A DNA stretch of 13,699 nucleotides from JBKHHU01 sp046539045 (GTDB taxonomy: Bacteria; Planctomycetota; Phycisphaerae; SM23-33), in the NCBI GenBank assembly GCA_046539045.1, contig JBKHHU010000086.1:1-13699 (forward strand), given 5' to 3'. The notes under the pieces are model-generated. The model did not search any database. It was not told where the DNA came from and saw nothing but the letters and a program-made list of their open reading frames with translations. The position numbers and the translations under genes are program-made. Below are positions 7,833-13,699 of the stretch, piece after piece; position 1 is the stretch's first letter; every line of letters starts with the position of its first letter.

Positions 7833-7861
7833 ATTATATTCACTGCGACACGCGATGCGCA
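7833..7861 (-). promoter_or_regulatory. Promoter giving a leaderless hydrolase-nth mRNA
   Basis: A perfect TATAAT (7838-7833, minus strand) ends 8 bases before the hydrolase ATG at 7824, so transcription should begin at or within a base or two of the start codon. The hexamer 17 bases further upstream (7861-7856, TGCGCA) matches -35 at only 3 of 6 positions. The arrangement is the same as at the metallophosphoesterase gene. Confidence 0.5.
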
Positions 7862-8134
7862 CATCCTTTACGGAAAAGCCTGGAAAGGCGTCTTCCGCCG
7901 ACAACCCCAGCCGCCGACACGTGCTCCTTCTGGAGCAGCAGTGACGCCCGACAGGGCGCCTCCCGTCCACAGTTGGCACCGCCTTTCGAGATGTTGACTC
8001 CCCCGCACCATACACCAAGGTTCCTGTCCGCTGCGTTGCCGAATTCTCACAGGTCCTCGGATCGCGCTGGAGGCTTCTTTCCATCGGATGCGCATCGACT
8101 TAGCGGAACCGGCAACTTCTAGTCTCGCCTCACC
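7862..8134. other. Intergenic region without a convincing gene
   Basis: This stretch lies between the divergent hydrolase and repeat-protein promoters. No frame here has a good start and a protein-like sequence. It holds a short hairpin TGCTCC-TTCT-GGAGCA (about 7920-7935) and the 10-base palindrome GATGCGCATC near 8087. Neither has an obvious role. Confidence 0.5.
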
Positions 8135-8158
8135 GGAGTCGCCAAGAGGAGTCACCAA
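8135..8158 (+). repeat. Two direct repeats GGAGTCRCCAA upstream of the repeat-protein promoter
   Basis: GGAGTCGCCAA (8135-8145) and GGAGTCACCAA (8148-8158) recur with a 13-base period. The second copy covers the -35 position of the promoter ending in TATACT at 8172-8177, where the -35 match is poor. This would suit an activator-binding site, but no regulator is identified. Confidence 0.4.
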
Positions 8159-8177
8159 AACGCCTCAGCGCTATACT
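8149..8177 (+). promoter_or_regulatory. Probable promoter of the LEPR-XLL repeat protein
   Basis: TATACT (8172-8177, 5/6 to -10) lies 17 bases after a weak -35, GAGTCA. The predicted leader to the ATG at 8293 is about 110 bases. It contains an imperfect hairpin with stem TGAAGGC/GCCTTCA (8187-8193 and 8210-8216), followed by TTT. Confidence 0.4.
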
Positions 8178-8292
8178 GTTTTCGGTTGAAGGCCGGGCTT
8201 TCCGTCTCAGCCTTCATTTCGCAACATTGGGGCTATTGGCTGGAGTTGTAGACATAGAAAACACACAGAACGCTGTGAGGCAAGGACCGAAC

Positions 8293-10722
8293 ATGGAGTG
8301 TCTTGAGCCGCGACTGCTATTAAGCGCGGCCACGGAGGTGACCGGTCTGGAAGTGGCTGCTCCGCTACAGGAAGCACAGAATGGAGCAACAGAGGCAGTT
8401 CGCGGGGATTTCACCGGCGACGGCCAAGCCGACGTCCTATGGCGGGCCTCCGACGGCAGGAACGCAATATGGCAGATGGACGGCACCCAGTTCGAGGATG
8501 CCCACCACCTCAAGTCACTCTCCGGCGGCGTTTGGGAAATCGTCGGCACCGGGGACTTTGACCACGACGGCAACAACGACATCGTCTGGTTCGACGATGA
8601 CGGCGGGCGGGTGGCCGTCTGGTACATGGACGGGCTGGATTTCCGGGAAGCCGAAGTGATCTTCTCTGACGTCGACCCGGTTTACGATCTGAATGCCGTG
8701 GGAGACATGAACGGTGACGGGAACGAGGACCTGTTCTTCAGACATCGACGGGATGGTACGCATACGGTCCGGCTGATGAACGGCACGCAGCAGGTGGGGA
8801 CGCTGACACCGGCAGCCAATCGCGATGTCAGCGGTGTTGTGGTGGCCATCTCCGATTTCGACGACGATGGCGACGGAGACCTCCTGTGGCGCACTCCGGA
8901 TGGGGCACAACTGCTCACGCTCTACTCGGACGGCTCGTTCCAGACGCTCCGGAACTTCAACCTTCCTGACGGGTGGCAGTTCGCATCCATCGGCGATTAC
9001 GCGGGGGATACGACCGATGATATCCTTTGGCGAAACCCCGCCACCGGCGAACACACCCTGTGGGTCATGGCCGGGACGAGCATCGTGCAGGAAGTCGACG
9101 TCATGTCACTGGACTCTACCGTGTGGCAGCCGGCGCTCTACAACGAGTGGGAGCCCCTGATCCTGGCCGCCCCGCCGAGCTGGGATTTCACCGGTGACGG
9201 ACAGGCCGACATTCTCTGGCGCCACGACGACGGGCGCAATGCCATCTGGGAGATGGACGGGACGGATTTTGTGCAGGCAATCCACCTCAGGACTCTGCAA
9301 TCCGATGACTGGGAGATCTTCGGGTCCGGCGATTTCGAACGGGACGGCGACAACGATATCTACTGGTGGAACCGGCAGACCCACGAGGTCATGGTCTGGG
9401 TCATGGATGGGACGGAGTACCAGTCCGAGCAGATTCTGGATACGCTGCCGGATCGCCCGCAGTACCAGCCTTTCTCAGTGCAGGACTTCAATGGCGACCG
9501 CTTCCCGGATATCCAGGTATGGGATGCCGGCGAGGACAACGCGGTACTTAACTATGTCATGGACGCCGATACGTACCGGTCGGACCGGCTCATCGAGCAC
9601 AACGTGCAGGTCGGTTGGCAGGCGCTCGACGTCAACGATTTCACAGCCAACGATGTCCCCGACATTCTGGCGATGAGCAAGGTCAACGGCGAAGTCCAGT
9701 TGATTTCGGAAGACAGCCAGGCCGGTACAACCAGGACCACGCTGGGCACACCGGAAGCCGGCTTCGTTTTCGCCAACACCGCCGATTACGATCAGAACGG
9801 CTCTGCCGACATCCTCTGGCGGCGCGAGAGCGACGGAGCCAACATGATCTGGCTGATGGACGGCAATACGGTTGCTTCCCGGCAGCAGATCATGCCTCTG
9901 GACGTCAACGCGTGGAAGGTCGCTCCTACCGCATGGCATGTCCCGAGACCGACTCGCGTGGAGAACGACTTCAACGGTGACGGCCAGGCCGACATCCTCT
10001 GGCGGAAAGAGATGGGCAATACGAGCATCTGGTTGATGGACGGGAATGACGTGGAAACCCGCGTATCGCTGCCGGCAGTAAACCCGGTCTGGGATATCGT
10101 CGGAACGGGCGACTTCAACGGAGACAACCAGACCGACATCCTGTGGTTCAACCCAAATACCCAGGCCGTGGTCGTCTGGGTCATGGATGGGGCCGACTAC
10201 AGCGATGCGATGTTCCTGCCCGATCAGACCGACCCGACGCTGACGCCGGTCGGTGCCGCCGATTGGAACGGGGACACGATCGCGGACATCCTCTGGAAAG
10301 ACACCGATACCAACGAACTGTCCGTCTGGATCATGAACAGCGACGGCAGGATCGATTCGACGAATGAACTGGTCGACGAAGTGCTCGACGACCCGTGGGA
10401 AGTCGCTGCCGTCGGCGACTTCAATGCCGATTTCGATCCGGATATCGCCTTCCGCAACAGCGATACCGGGGCCGTGGAGATCCACCTGTACGAGAACTTC
10501 ACCTGGAGCGGTACTTCCGTGGAAGCCGGCACGCCTCCCATGGTCTGGCAACTCGGTCAGGTGGGCGATTTTGATGGCGACGGCTTCAACGATCTCGCCT
10601 GGAGACGCGACGATGGAACCCGCAACGTCGTGTGGCGGATGGATGAAGGCCGCCTTATCGATGTGGATGATTTCACACCGCTTGCCGATGACGCATGGCA
10701 GCTCGCCTTGACCCGGGTCTGA
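8293..10722 (+). CDS. LEPR-XLL protein with fifteen FG-GAP/VCBS-like repeats
   Basis: This is a predicted exported or surface calcium-binding beta-propeller protein of 809 residues. It begins MECLEPRLLLSA, the LEPR-XLL motif found at the N-terminus of large planctomycete proteins. It then consists almost wholly of repeats of about 50 residues of the form DFNGDGQADILWR ... VWVMDG. I count fifteen, many with DxDGDxxxD calcium loops. They form three homologous modules of five repeats starting at bases 8407, 9184 and 9967. There is no dockerin, PEP-CTERM or transmembrane anchor; the protein ends directly after the last repeat. I chose the ATG at 8293 because AAGGA lies 6 bases upstream and the motif then sits at residues 4-11. 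The frame extends to a TTG at 8227, which would add 22 residues. It is monocistronic with its own terminator. Function is unknown; adhesion or extracellular scaffolding is only an inference. Confidence 0.9.
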   Translation: MECLEPRLLLSAATEVTGLEVAAPLQEAQNGATEAVRGDFTGDGQADVLWRASDGRNAIWQMDGTQFEDAHHLKSLSGGVWEIVGTGDFDHDGNNDIVWFDDDGGRVAVWYMDGLDFREAEVIFSDVDPVYDLNAVGDMNGDGNEDLFFRHRRDGTHTVRLMNGTQQVGTLTPAANRDVSGVVVAISDFDDDGDGDLLWRTPDGAQLLTLYSDGSFQTLRNFNLPDGWQFASIGDYAGDTTDDILWRNPATGEHTLWVMAGTSIVQEVDVMSLDSTVWQPALYNEWEPLILAAPPSWDFTGDGQADILWRHDDGRNAIWEMDGTDFVQAIHLRTLQSDDWEIFGSGDFERDGDNDIYWWNRQTHEVMVWVMDGTEYQSEQILDTLPDRPQYQPFSVQDFNGDRFPDIQVWDAGEDNAVLNYVMDADTYRSDRLIEHNVQVGWQALDVNDFTANDVPDILAMSKVNGEVQLISEDSQAGTTRTTLGTPEAGFVFANTADYDQNGSADILWRRESDGANMIWLMDGNTVASRQQIMPLDVNAWKVAPTAWHVPRPTRVENDFNGDGQADILWRKEMGNTSIWLMDGNDVETRVSLPAVNPVWDIVGTGDFNGDNQTDILWFNPNTQAVVVWVMDGADYSDAMFLPDQTDPTLTPVGAADWNGDTIADILWKDTDTNELSVWIMNSDGRIDSTNELVDEVLDDPWEVAAVGDFNADFDPDIAFRNSDTGAVEIHLYENFTWSGTSVEAGTPPMVWQLGQVGDFDGDGFNDLAWRRDDGTRNVVWRMDEGRLIDVDDFTPLADDAWQLALTRV
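8407..10719 (+). repeat. Three tandem five-repeat modules of about 260 codons
   Basis: The modules begin with DFTGDGQADVLWR (8407), DFTGDGQADILWR (9184) and DFNGDGQADILWR (9967), at intervals of 259 and 261 codons; the last is about 251. Repeats in equivalent positions resemble each other more than their neighbours. For example, the second repeats read GTGDFDHDGNNDIVWF, GSGDFERDGDNDIYWW and GTGDFNGDNQTDILWF. Confidence 0.8.
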
Positions 10723-10767
10723 AAGACCGGCAGATAGCACTAGCGCATCCGCGCTTCCGATATGACA

Positions 10768-10805
10768 GCAGCGGCGAACTCTTGAGGAACTCGCCGCTGC
10801 TTTTC
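10768..10805 (+). terminator. Rho-independent terminator of the repeat-protein gene
   Basis: A perfect 10-base stem GCAGCGGCGA/TCGCCGCTGC (10768-10777 and 10791-10800) with a 13-base loop is followed directly by TTTTC. It is placed 45 bases after the stop codon. On the minus strand no T tract follows, so it should act only on plus-strand transcription. Confidence 0.85.
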
Positions 10806-10840
10806 TATGTCCTGATGTTCTGCCGGTGAGATGGCTCGGT

Positions 10841-11236
10841 TCAGTTCTTCAGGTCCAGATCAAACTCGTACTTGAGGGCATCATCAAGGTCGTAGACATT
10901 GCGGAAATCTTCGATGCTGTCCTCGTCGGTTTTCTTCATGTGGTTGTGCTGGATCAGCAGATACACCATATTCCCGAAGTCGATGGTCCCGTGGACGTTC
11001 CAGCGGCGCAGAACCGTCCGGGCCAACATGCCCCATCGCTCCAGGGCCATGTCCCGAATGTTGCGGCAGATATCCTGACCGGTCACGTGACGGGCGCCCA
11101 TTCCGCCGGCATCCTCGCCATGCACCTGCTCGACCGTTCGGCTCATCGCCTCATGCAGGAATCCGTAGGCCTGGATCGGATACCGCCCGTCTTCGGCTAT
11201 GATCTGTTCCATGGGTTTCTGTACGTCGTCGGTCAT
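10841..11236 (-). CDS. Minf_1886 family protein (Plancto_Ver_chp)
   Basis: This is a 131-residue protein that I recognise as the uncharacterised family restricted mainly to Planctomycetes and Verrucomicrobia. Its function is unknown. Visible family features are the YPIQAYGFLHEAMSRTV segment (about 19-35), HVTGQDICRNIRDMALERWG (50-69), LARTVLRRWNVHGTIDFGNMVYLL (71-94) and an acidic C-terminus ending YEFDLDLKN. No signal peptide or membrane segment is seen, so it should be cytoplasmic. The ATG at 11236 shares bases with the metG stop (ATGA), and GAGGAAAC lies immediately upstream inside metG, a strong sign of coupled translation. The in-frame ATG at 11305 lies deep inside metG and is unlikely. 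Confidence 0.9.
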   Translation of the reverse strand: MTDDVQKPMEQIIAEDGRYPIQAYGFLHEAMSRTVEQVHGEDAGGMGARHVTGQDICRNIRDMALERWGMLARTVLRRWNVHGTIDFGNMVYLLIQHNHMKKTDEDSIEDFRNVYDLDDALKYEFDLDLKN

Positions 11237-12792
11237 TGTTTCCTCGGGAACAGCGGACTGCCCTTCTCCACCTGCGTGCCGGACTTGATCGTGCCCCACG
11301 CGCATTGCTTGCCAAGCGGCGTCTCATCCAGTTTCACACCGAGCATCGCAAGCCCCTTCTCTACCGTGGCCGGCATGACCGGGCTGAGATAACTCAGAAT
11401 GATCCGAACAGACTCCGCGCAAGTATACAGGATCGTTCCCAGCCGCTCGCGCTGCGACTCATCCTTTGCCAGCTTGAACGGCTCGGTCGTATCGATGTAG
11501 CGGTTGGTCGCCTGGGCCAGAAACAGGATCTTCTCGAGGTAATTCTGCGGCTGGAGATTCGCCATGACCTCCGCGGCGGATTCATTCAGATCCTTTGCCG
11601 CGGCGAGCACGGCCTGCTCCTCGTCGCCGTTGTCCGCCGGTTCGGGTACCGAACCATCGAAATAGCGGGTGATCATGTTCACGGTGCGACTCAGCAAATT
11701 GCCCACAGCGTTGGCCAGCTCGCCGTTGTACCGTTCCTGGAACATCGTCCGCGAGAAGTCACCGTCCTGCCCGAACGACACCGCTCTCAGAAGGTAATAT
11801 CGGAACACGTCCACGCTGTATTCATCACAAATCTCGGCAATGACCTCGCGCGAGATGAAGTTGCCCAGCGTTTTGGACATCTTCTTGCCTTCGCTCATCC
11901 ACCAGCCGTGAGCGAAGACGGTCTTCGGCAGCGGAAGGTCCAGCGCCATCAGCATGCACGGCCAGTACACCGCGTGGAACCAGAGAATGTCCTTGCCGAT
12001 CATGTGGACATCGCAAGGCCAGTAGTTCCAGTTCTTCTCGTCGTGTTCGTCCCCGATGGCCGGGTATCCAAGAGCCGTGATATAGTTGCTCAGCGCATCG
12101 ATCCAGACATAGACGCTGTGGGTCGGGTCGTTGGGCATCGGGACGCCCCAGTTCATCAGCTTGTCTGCCTGACGGGAGATGCTCAGATCCTCCACGCCGA
12201 GCTTGAGCTTGCTGAGAACCTCATTGCGACGGGCCGACGGCAGGACGAATTCGGGGTGGGCTTCGATGTACTCGATGAGTTTCGGCACCCACTTGCCGAG
12301 GCGGAAAAAGTAGCTCGGCTCGGAGTAGCGGACCAACGGCTTGCCGCTGATCTGGCTCTTGTACTCGTTCTCGCGGGCGGTCGACTCGGTGACGAATTCT
12401 TCCTGTCCTTCGTCGTACCAGCCTTCGTACTTGCCGAGGTAGATCTCATCCTTCTCGACGAGTCGGCGCACCAGTTCCTGCACGCGGGCTTCATGTCGCG
12501 GCTGGGAGGTCCGGATGAAGTCGTCGTTGGTGATTTCGAGGTTCTTCCAGAGGTCCTCGAAGTGAACGACGACCTGGTCGGCGAGTTGCTGCGGCGTCAG
12601 GTCCTTCTCGGCAGCCGCTTTGCATATCTTGATGCCGTGTTCATCAGTCCCTGTCAGGAATCGGACATCGAACCCCTCCGCCCGGTGATACCGCGCCATA
12701 ACGTCGGCCACGACGGTCGTGTACGAATGCCCGATATGTGGCTTATCATTGACGTAGTAGATGGGGGTTGTGATGTAATAAGTCTTGCGCAT
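11233..12792 (-). CDS. metG: Methionyl-tRNA synthetase, short zinc-free form
   Basis: This is a class I synthetase that charges tRNA-Met with methionine in the cytoplasm. The 519-residue protein has the HIGH signature (PHIGHSYT, residues 19-22), the LTGTDEHG block (46-53), WIDALSNYI (230-238), GKDILWFHAVYWP (266-278) and a KMSKT version of the KMSKS loop (304-308) in EGKKMSKTLGN. The connective peptide region EGWYDEGQEEFVTES carries no CxxC zinc knuckles. The protein stops after the anticodon-binding helical domain, without the C-terminal Trbp111-like tRNA-binding domain of longer MetRS. The ATG at 12792 gives the canonical MRKTYYITTPIYYVND start. AGGAAGGA lies 11 bases upstream, rather far. 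The gene overlaps the Minf_1886 gene by 4 bases, forming a two-gene operon. Confidence 0.97.
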   Translation of the reverse strand: MRKTYYITTPIYYVNDKPHIGHSYTTVVADVMARYHRAEGFDVRFLTGTDEHGIKICKAAAEKDLTPQQLADQVVVHFEDLWKNLEITNDDFIRTSQPRHEARVQELVRRLVEKDEIYLGKYEGWYDEGQEEFVTESTARENEYKSQISGKPLVRYSEPSYFFRLGKWVPKLIEYIEAHPEFVLPSARRNEVLSKLKLGVEDLSISRQADKLMNWGVPMPNDPTHSVYVWIDALSNYITALGYPAIGDEHDEKNWNYWPCDVHMIGKDILWFHAVYWPCMLMALDLPLPKTVFAHGWWMSEGKKMSKTLGNFISREVIAEICDEYSVDVFRYYLLRAVSFGQDGDFSRTMFQERYNGELANAVGNLLSRTVNMITRYFDGSVPEPADNGDEEQAVLAAAKDLNESAAEVMANLQPQNYLEKILFLAQATNRYIDTTEPFKLAKDESQRERLGTILYTCAESVRIILSYLSPVMPATVEKGLAMLGVKLDETPLGKQCAWGTIKSGTQVEKGSPLFPRKQ

Positions 12793-12848
12793 TGGGGGCT
12801 GAATCCTTCCTGGGAAACCTGACGAAACAACGGTGCGGCAAGGGTCAG

Positions 12849-12878
12849 AGTGTAAACCGAACTCGCCGGATTGGGCAA
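12849..12878 (-). promoter_or_regulatory. Promoter of the metG operon
   Basis: On the minus strand TTGCCC (12878-12873) and TACACT (12854-12849) are 18 bases apart. The predicted leader is about 50 bases and includes AGGAAGGA. The -10 hexamer equals that of lysA. No T-box or S-box-like leader structure is apparent in so short a leader. Confidence 0.45.
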
Positions 12879-13231
12879 CCGAAAATTCGCCTGCGACAAA
12901 CTGCCGGTTTGTCCGTCCTCCTTGCCACAGTCAGGCTTGTACCTCTGATGGAATAGGCTGGATTGTCCGTCTTAGAGGGCGTATTCTGGACCCCGGAAAA
13001 GACGTACCCGGCATCGCTCCCGACCTCCTGAGGCCGTATTCCCAGAGCGGAATACGGAAAAAGCCTTAAAACACCTGCGCCTTCATACCTCGTCGTGCTC
13101 GAAATATGGCACATTGGCCGCCCTTGACCAATTCCGATGTAACATCTTGCTTCTGCTAGCTTCTACAACCGACAGGCCAGGGCGCCTGGCGCAGCTCAAA
13201 CGGGTGAACCACGGATTTCTCTGGTCCATGG
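12879..13231. other. Intergenic region without a convincing gene
   Basis: No reading frame here looks protein-like; those present have no ribosome-binding site and mixed third-position composition. I saw the words TGTCCGTC twice (near 12910 and 12965) and a perfect 9-base inverted repeat at 13034-13057. No tRNA cloverleaf was found in a reading by eye. Confidence 0.5.
13034..13057. repeat. Perfect inverted repeat CCGTATTCC-N6-GGAATACGG
   Basis: Nine-base arms flank CAGAGC. It is followed on the plus strand by AAAAA rather than T, and on the minus strand by no T tract, so it is not a standard terminator. It could be an operator or part of an RNA. A partial echo, GCGTATTCTGG, lies about 55 bases upstream. 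Confidence 0.6.
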
Positions 13232-13294
13232 TTGGTTGTAGAGCAAGGACGCGCCTATACTTCCATCGATTGGCCGGTAAGCTGCTGGAGGAGT

Positions 13295-13323
13295 CCGGTG
13301 GAGGGCGATGAACCGGTGGAGGG
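13295..13323 (+). repeat. Two direct repeats CCGGTGGAGGG
   Basis: Two exact 11-base copies occur 18 bases apart within the candidate short transcript. Each contains GGAGG, a ribosome-binding-site-like core. Confidence 0.6.
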
Positions 13324-13468
13324 ACGGCAGAGCATTTTGGAGGAATGCGATAGAAGTTTACCGCCGATAGGAAGAATCGTTGCGGCCGTAACGCGCGGGG
13401 ACGAGATTACGCTCGTCTCGCCCGATCAAACGATTGGGACCAGCCCGGGAGCCCAGCGAAACAGAAAC

Positions 13469-13508
13469 GGAAAGGCCGGGTACGGTAGCTAACCGTCCCG
13501 GCCTTTCC
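13469..13508 (+). terminator. Strong terminator-like hairpin abutting the group II intron
   Basis: The 12-base arms GGAAAGGCCGGG/CCCGGCCTTTCC (13469-13480 and 13497-13508) extend, after one bulged T, by ACGGT/ACCGT (13482-13486 and 13492-13496) around the loop AGCTA. The A-rich 5' side and CTTT 3' side are typical of intrinsic terminators. The T run is short, and a possible minus-strand tract is interrupted. The intron-like sequence begins two bases after the stem. Confidence 0.65.
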
Positions 13509-13510
13509 TG

Positions 13511-13699
13511 GTGCGCCGGGCATGGCGCGTTGACTTGGAGGTGGAAGTCCTCTACGGGCCTTGATGACAGGAACCGTTGGCTGAACAGCAAGGGAACTGG
13601 AATCGATGAACGTGGAGATCGTCCAGCCGCCGGCGCGGTCCCAATACGTCCCGCAGTCGGAAATGCTCCAGGAGTGCTACCAACTCGGCCAGGCAATCT
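13511..13699 (+). mobile_element. 5' end of a group II intron (IIC-like), cut by window edge
   Basis: From 13511 the sequence reads GTGCGCCGGGCATGGCGCG, matching the GUGYG 5' end of group II introns and closely resembling, from memory, the start of the well-studied IIC intron of Oceanobacillus iheyensis. It continues with typical domain I elements: GGAGGTGGAAGTCCTC (13537-13552), a short self-pairing segment; then AACCGTTGGCTGAACAGCAAGGG (13571-13593), which parallels the family's GTTAGC-TAACGCAAGGG block; and GGAATC before GATGAA. Its position directly after a terminator hairpin is the known target preference of IIC introns. Domains II-VI and the 3' end lie outside the window, so neither completeness nor splicing can be judged. 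Confidence 0.6.
13606..13699 (+). CDS. Possible start of an open frame within the intron, cut by window edge
   Basis: An ATG at 13606 opens a frame that runs 31 codons to the edge, beginning MNVEIVQPPARSQYVPQSEM. I do not recognise it. About 27 of the 31 third positions are G or C, as in the surrounding genes, which looks coding. AAGGGA lies 13 bases upstream, but it belongs to a conserved intron-core block and may not be a real ribosome-binding site. Intron-encoded reverse transcriptases normally begin in domain IV, several hundred bases in, so a start 95 bases from the 5' end would be unusual. It could be spurious. Confidence 0.3.
   Translation, partial: MNVEIVQPPARSQYVPQSEMLQECYQLGQAI

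Larger units (their letters stand above)
13256..13508 (+). ncRNA. Candidate short transcript ending at a strong terminator
   Basis: TATACT (13256-13261, 5/6 to -10), with TTGGTT 18 bases upstream, could start a transcript near 13268 that ends at the hairpin 13469-13508, about 240 bases. Inside are two direct repeats CCGGTGGAGGG (13295-13305 and 13313-13323) and a hairpin GACGAG-ATTACG-CTCGTC (about 13400-13417). Open frames in it, including a 20-codon one at 13308 and a longer one ending at 13492, do not look like known proteins. It could be a small RNA, a leader, or the remnant of a gene. This is low confidence. Confidence 0.25.

Noticed and set aside
9475..10740. 421-codon minus-strand frame opposite the repeat protein
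   Set aside because: Its own periodicity simply mirrors the plus-strand FG-GAP repeats.
10841..11305. Longer Minf_1886 protein from the ATG at 11305
   Set aside because: This would overlap metG by 73 bases. The ATG at 11236 has a strong ribosome-binding site and begins the family-like sequence.
11236..12822. 528-codon plus-strand frame opposite metG
   Set aside because: This is an antisense shadow. The HIGH and KMSKT motifs prove the minus-strand gene.
13102..13130. Sigma54-like TGGCAC word near 13108
   Set aside because: The required TTGC element is not present at the right spacing.
13187..13255. tRNA-like look (GGCGC...GCGCC flanks and a TAGAGC word)
   Set aside because: There is no TpsiC arm with GTTCRA, the D and anticodon stems do not pair, and the spacing does not fit a cloverleaf.
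13232..13492. 86-codon plus-strand frame from a TTG ending inside the terminator hairpin
   Set aside because: Third-position composition is mixed, the start is a TTG without a good ribosome-binding site, and the protein is unrecognisable. Kept only as part of the candidate transcript.

Overview
The window most likely comes from a GC-rich planctomycete, probably of the Phycisphaerae type. Two markers point there. One is a large repeat protein that opens with the LEPR-XLL motif (LEPRLLLS). The other is a small protein of the Planctomycetes/Verrucomicrobia-restricted family Minf_1886 (Plancto_Ver_chp), encoded directly behind metG. Both assignments come from family knowledge, not from a search.

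Layout. 1-1244 (minus): diaminopimelate decarboxylase lysA, missing its last residues at the window edge, with its own promoter. 1452-4946 (minus): a tight three-gene operon of metallophosphoesterase, secreted HtrA-type protease with two PDZ domains, and glycerate 2-kinase, with gaps of 16-17 bases. Its first gene looks leaderless. 5166-6245 (plus): an APH-fold small-molecule kinase divergent from that operon. 6224-7824 (minus): a lipoprotein alpha/beta hydrolase, also apparently leaderless, followed by an endonuclease III gene broken by an exact 4-base tandem duplication. 8293-10722 (plus): a LEPR-XLL protein of 15 FG-GAP/VCBS-like repeats arranged as three five-repeat modules, ending in a clear terminator. 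10841-12792 (minus): metG and the Minf_1886 gene, joined by an ATGA stop/start overlap. 12793-13510: about 700 bases without a convincing gene, holding the metG promoter, a palindrome, a candidate short transcript and a strong terminator hairpin. 13511-13699: the 5' end of what looks like a group II intron of the IIC type, placed just after that terminator, with a coding-like open frame starting only 95 bases in.

How the genes work together. Most are housekeeping or envelope genes (lysine biosynthesis, tRNA charging, base-excision repair, glycerate phosphorylation, envelope proteolysis) and form no single pathway. The most unusual points are the broken nth gene, the intron at the right edge with its early open frame, the 3 x 5 architecture of the repeat protein, the recurring leaderless promoters and the metG/Minf_1886 coupling. 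I found no CRISPR array, tRNA, rRNA or recognisable defence system.
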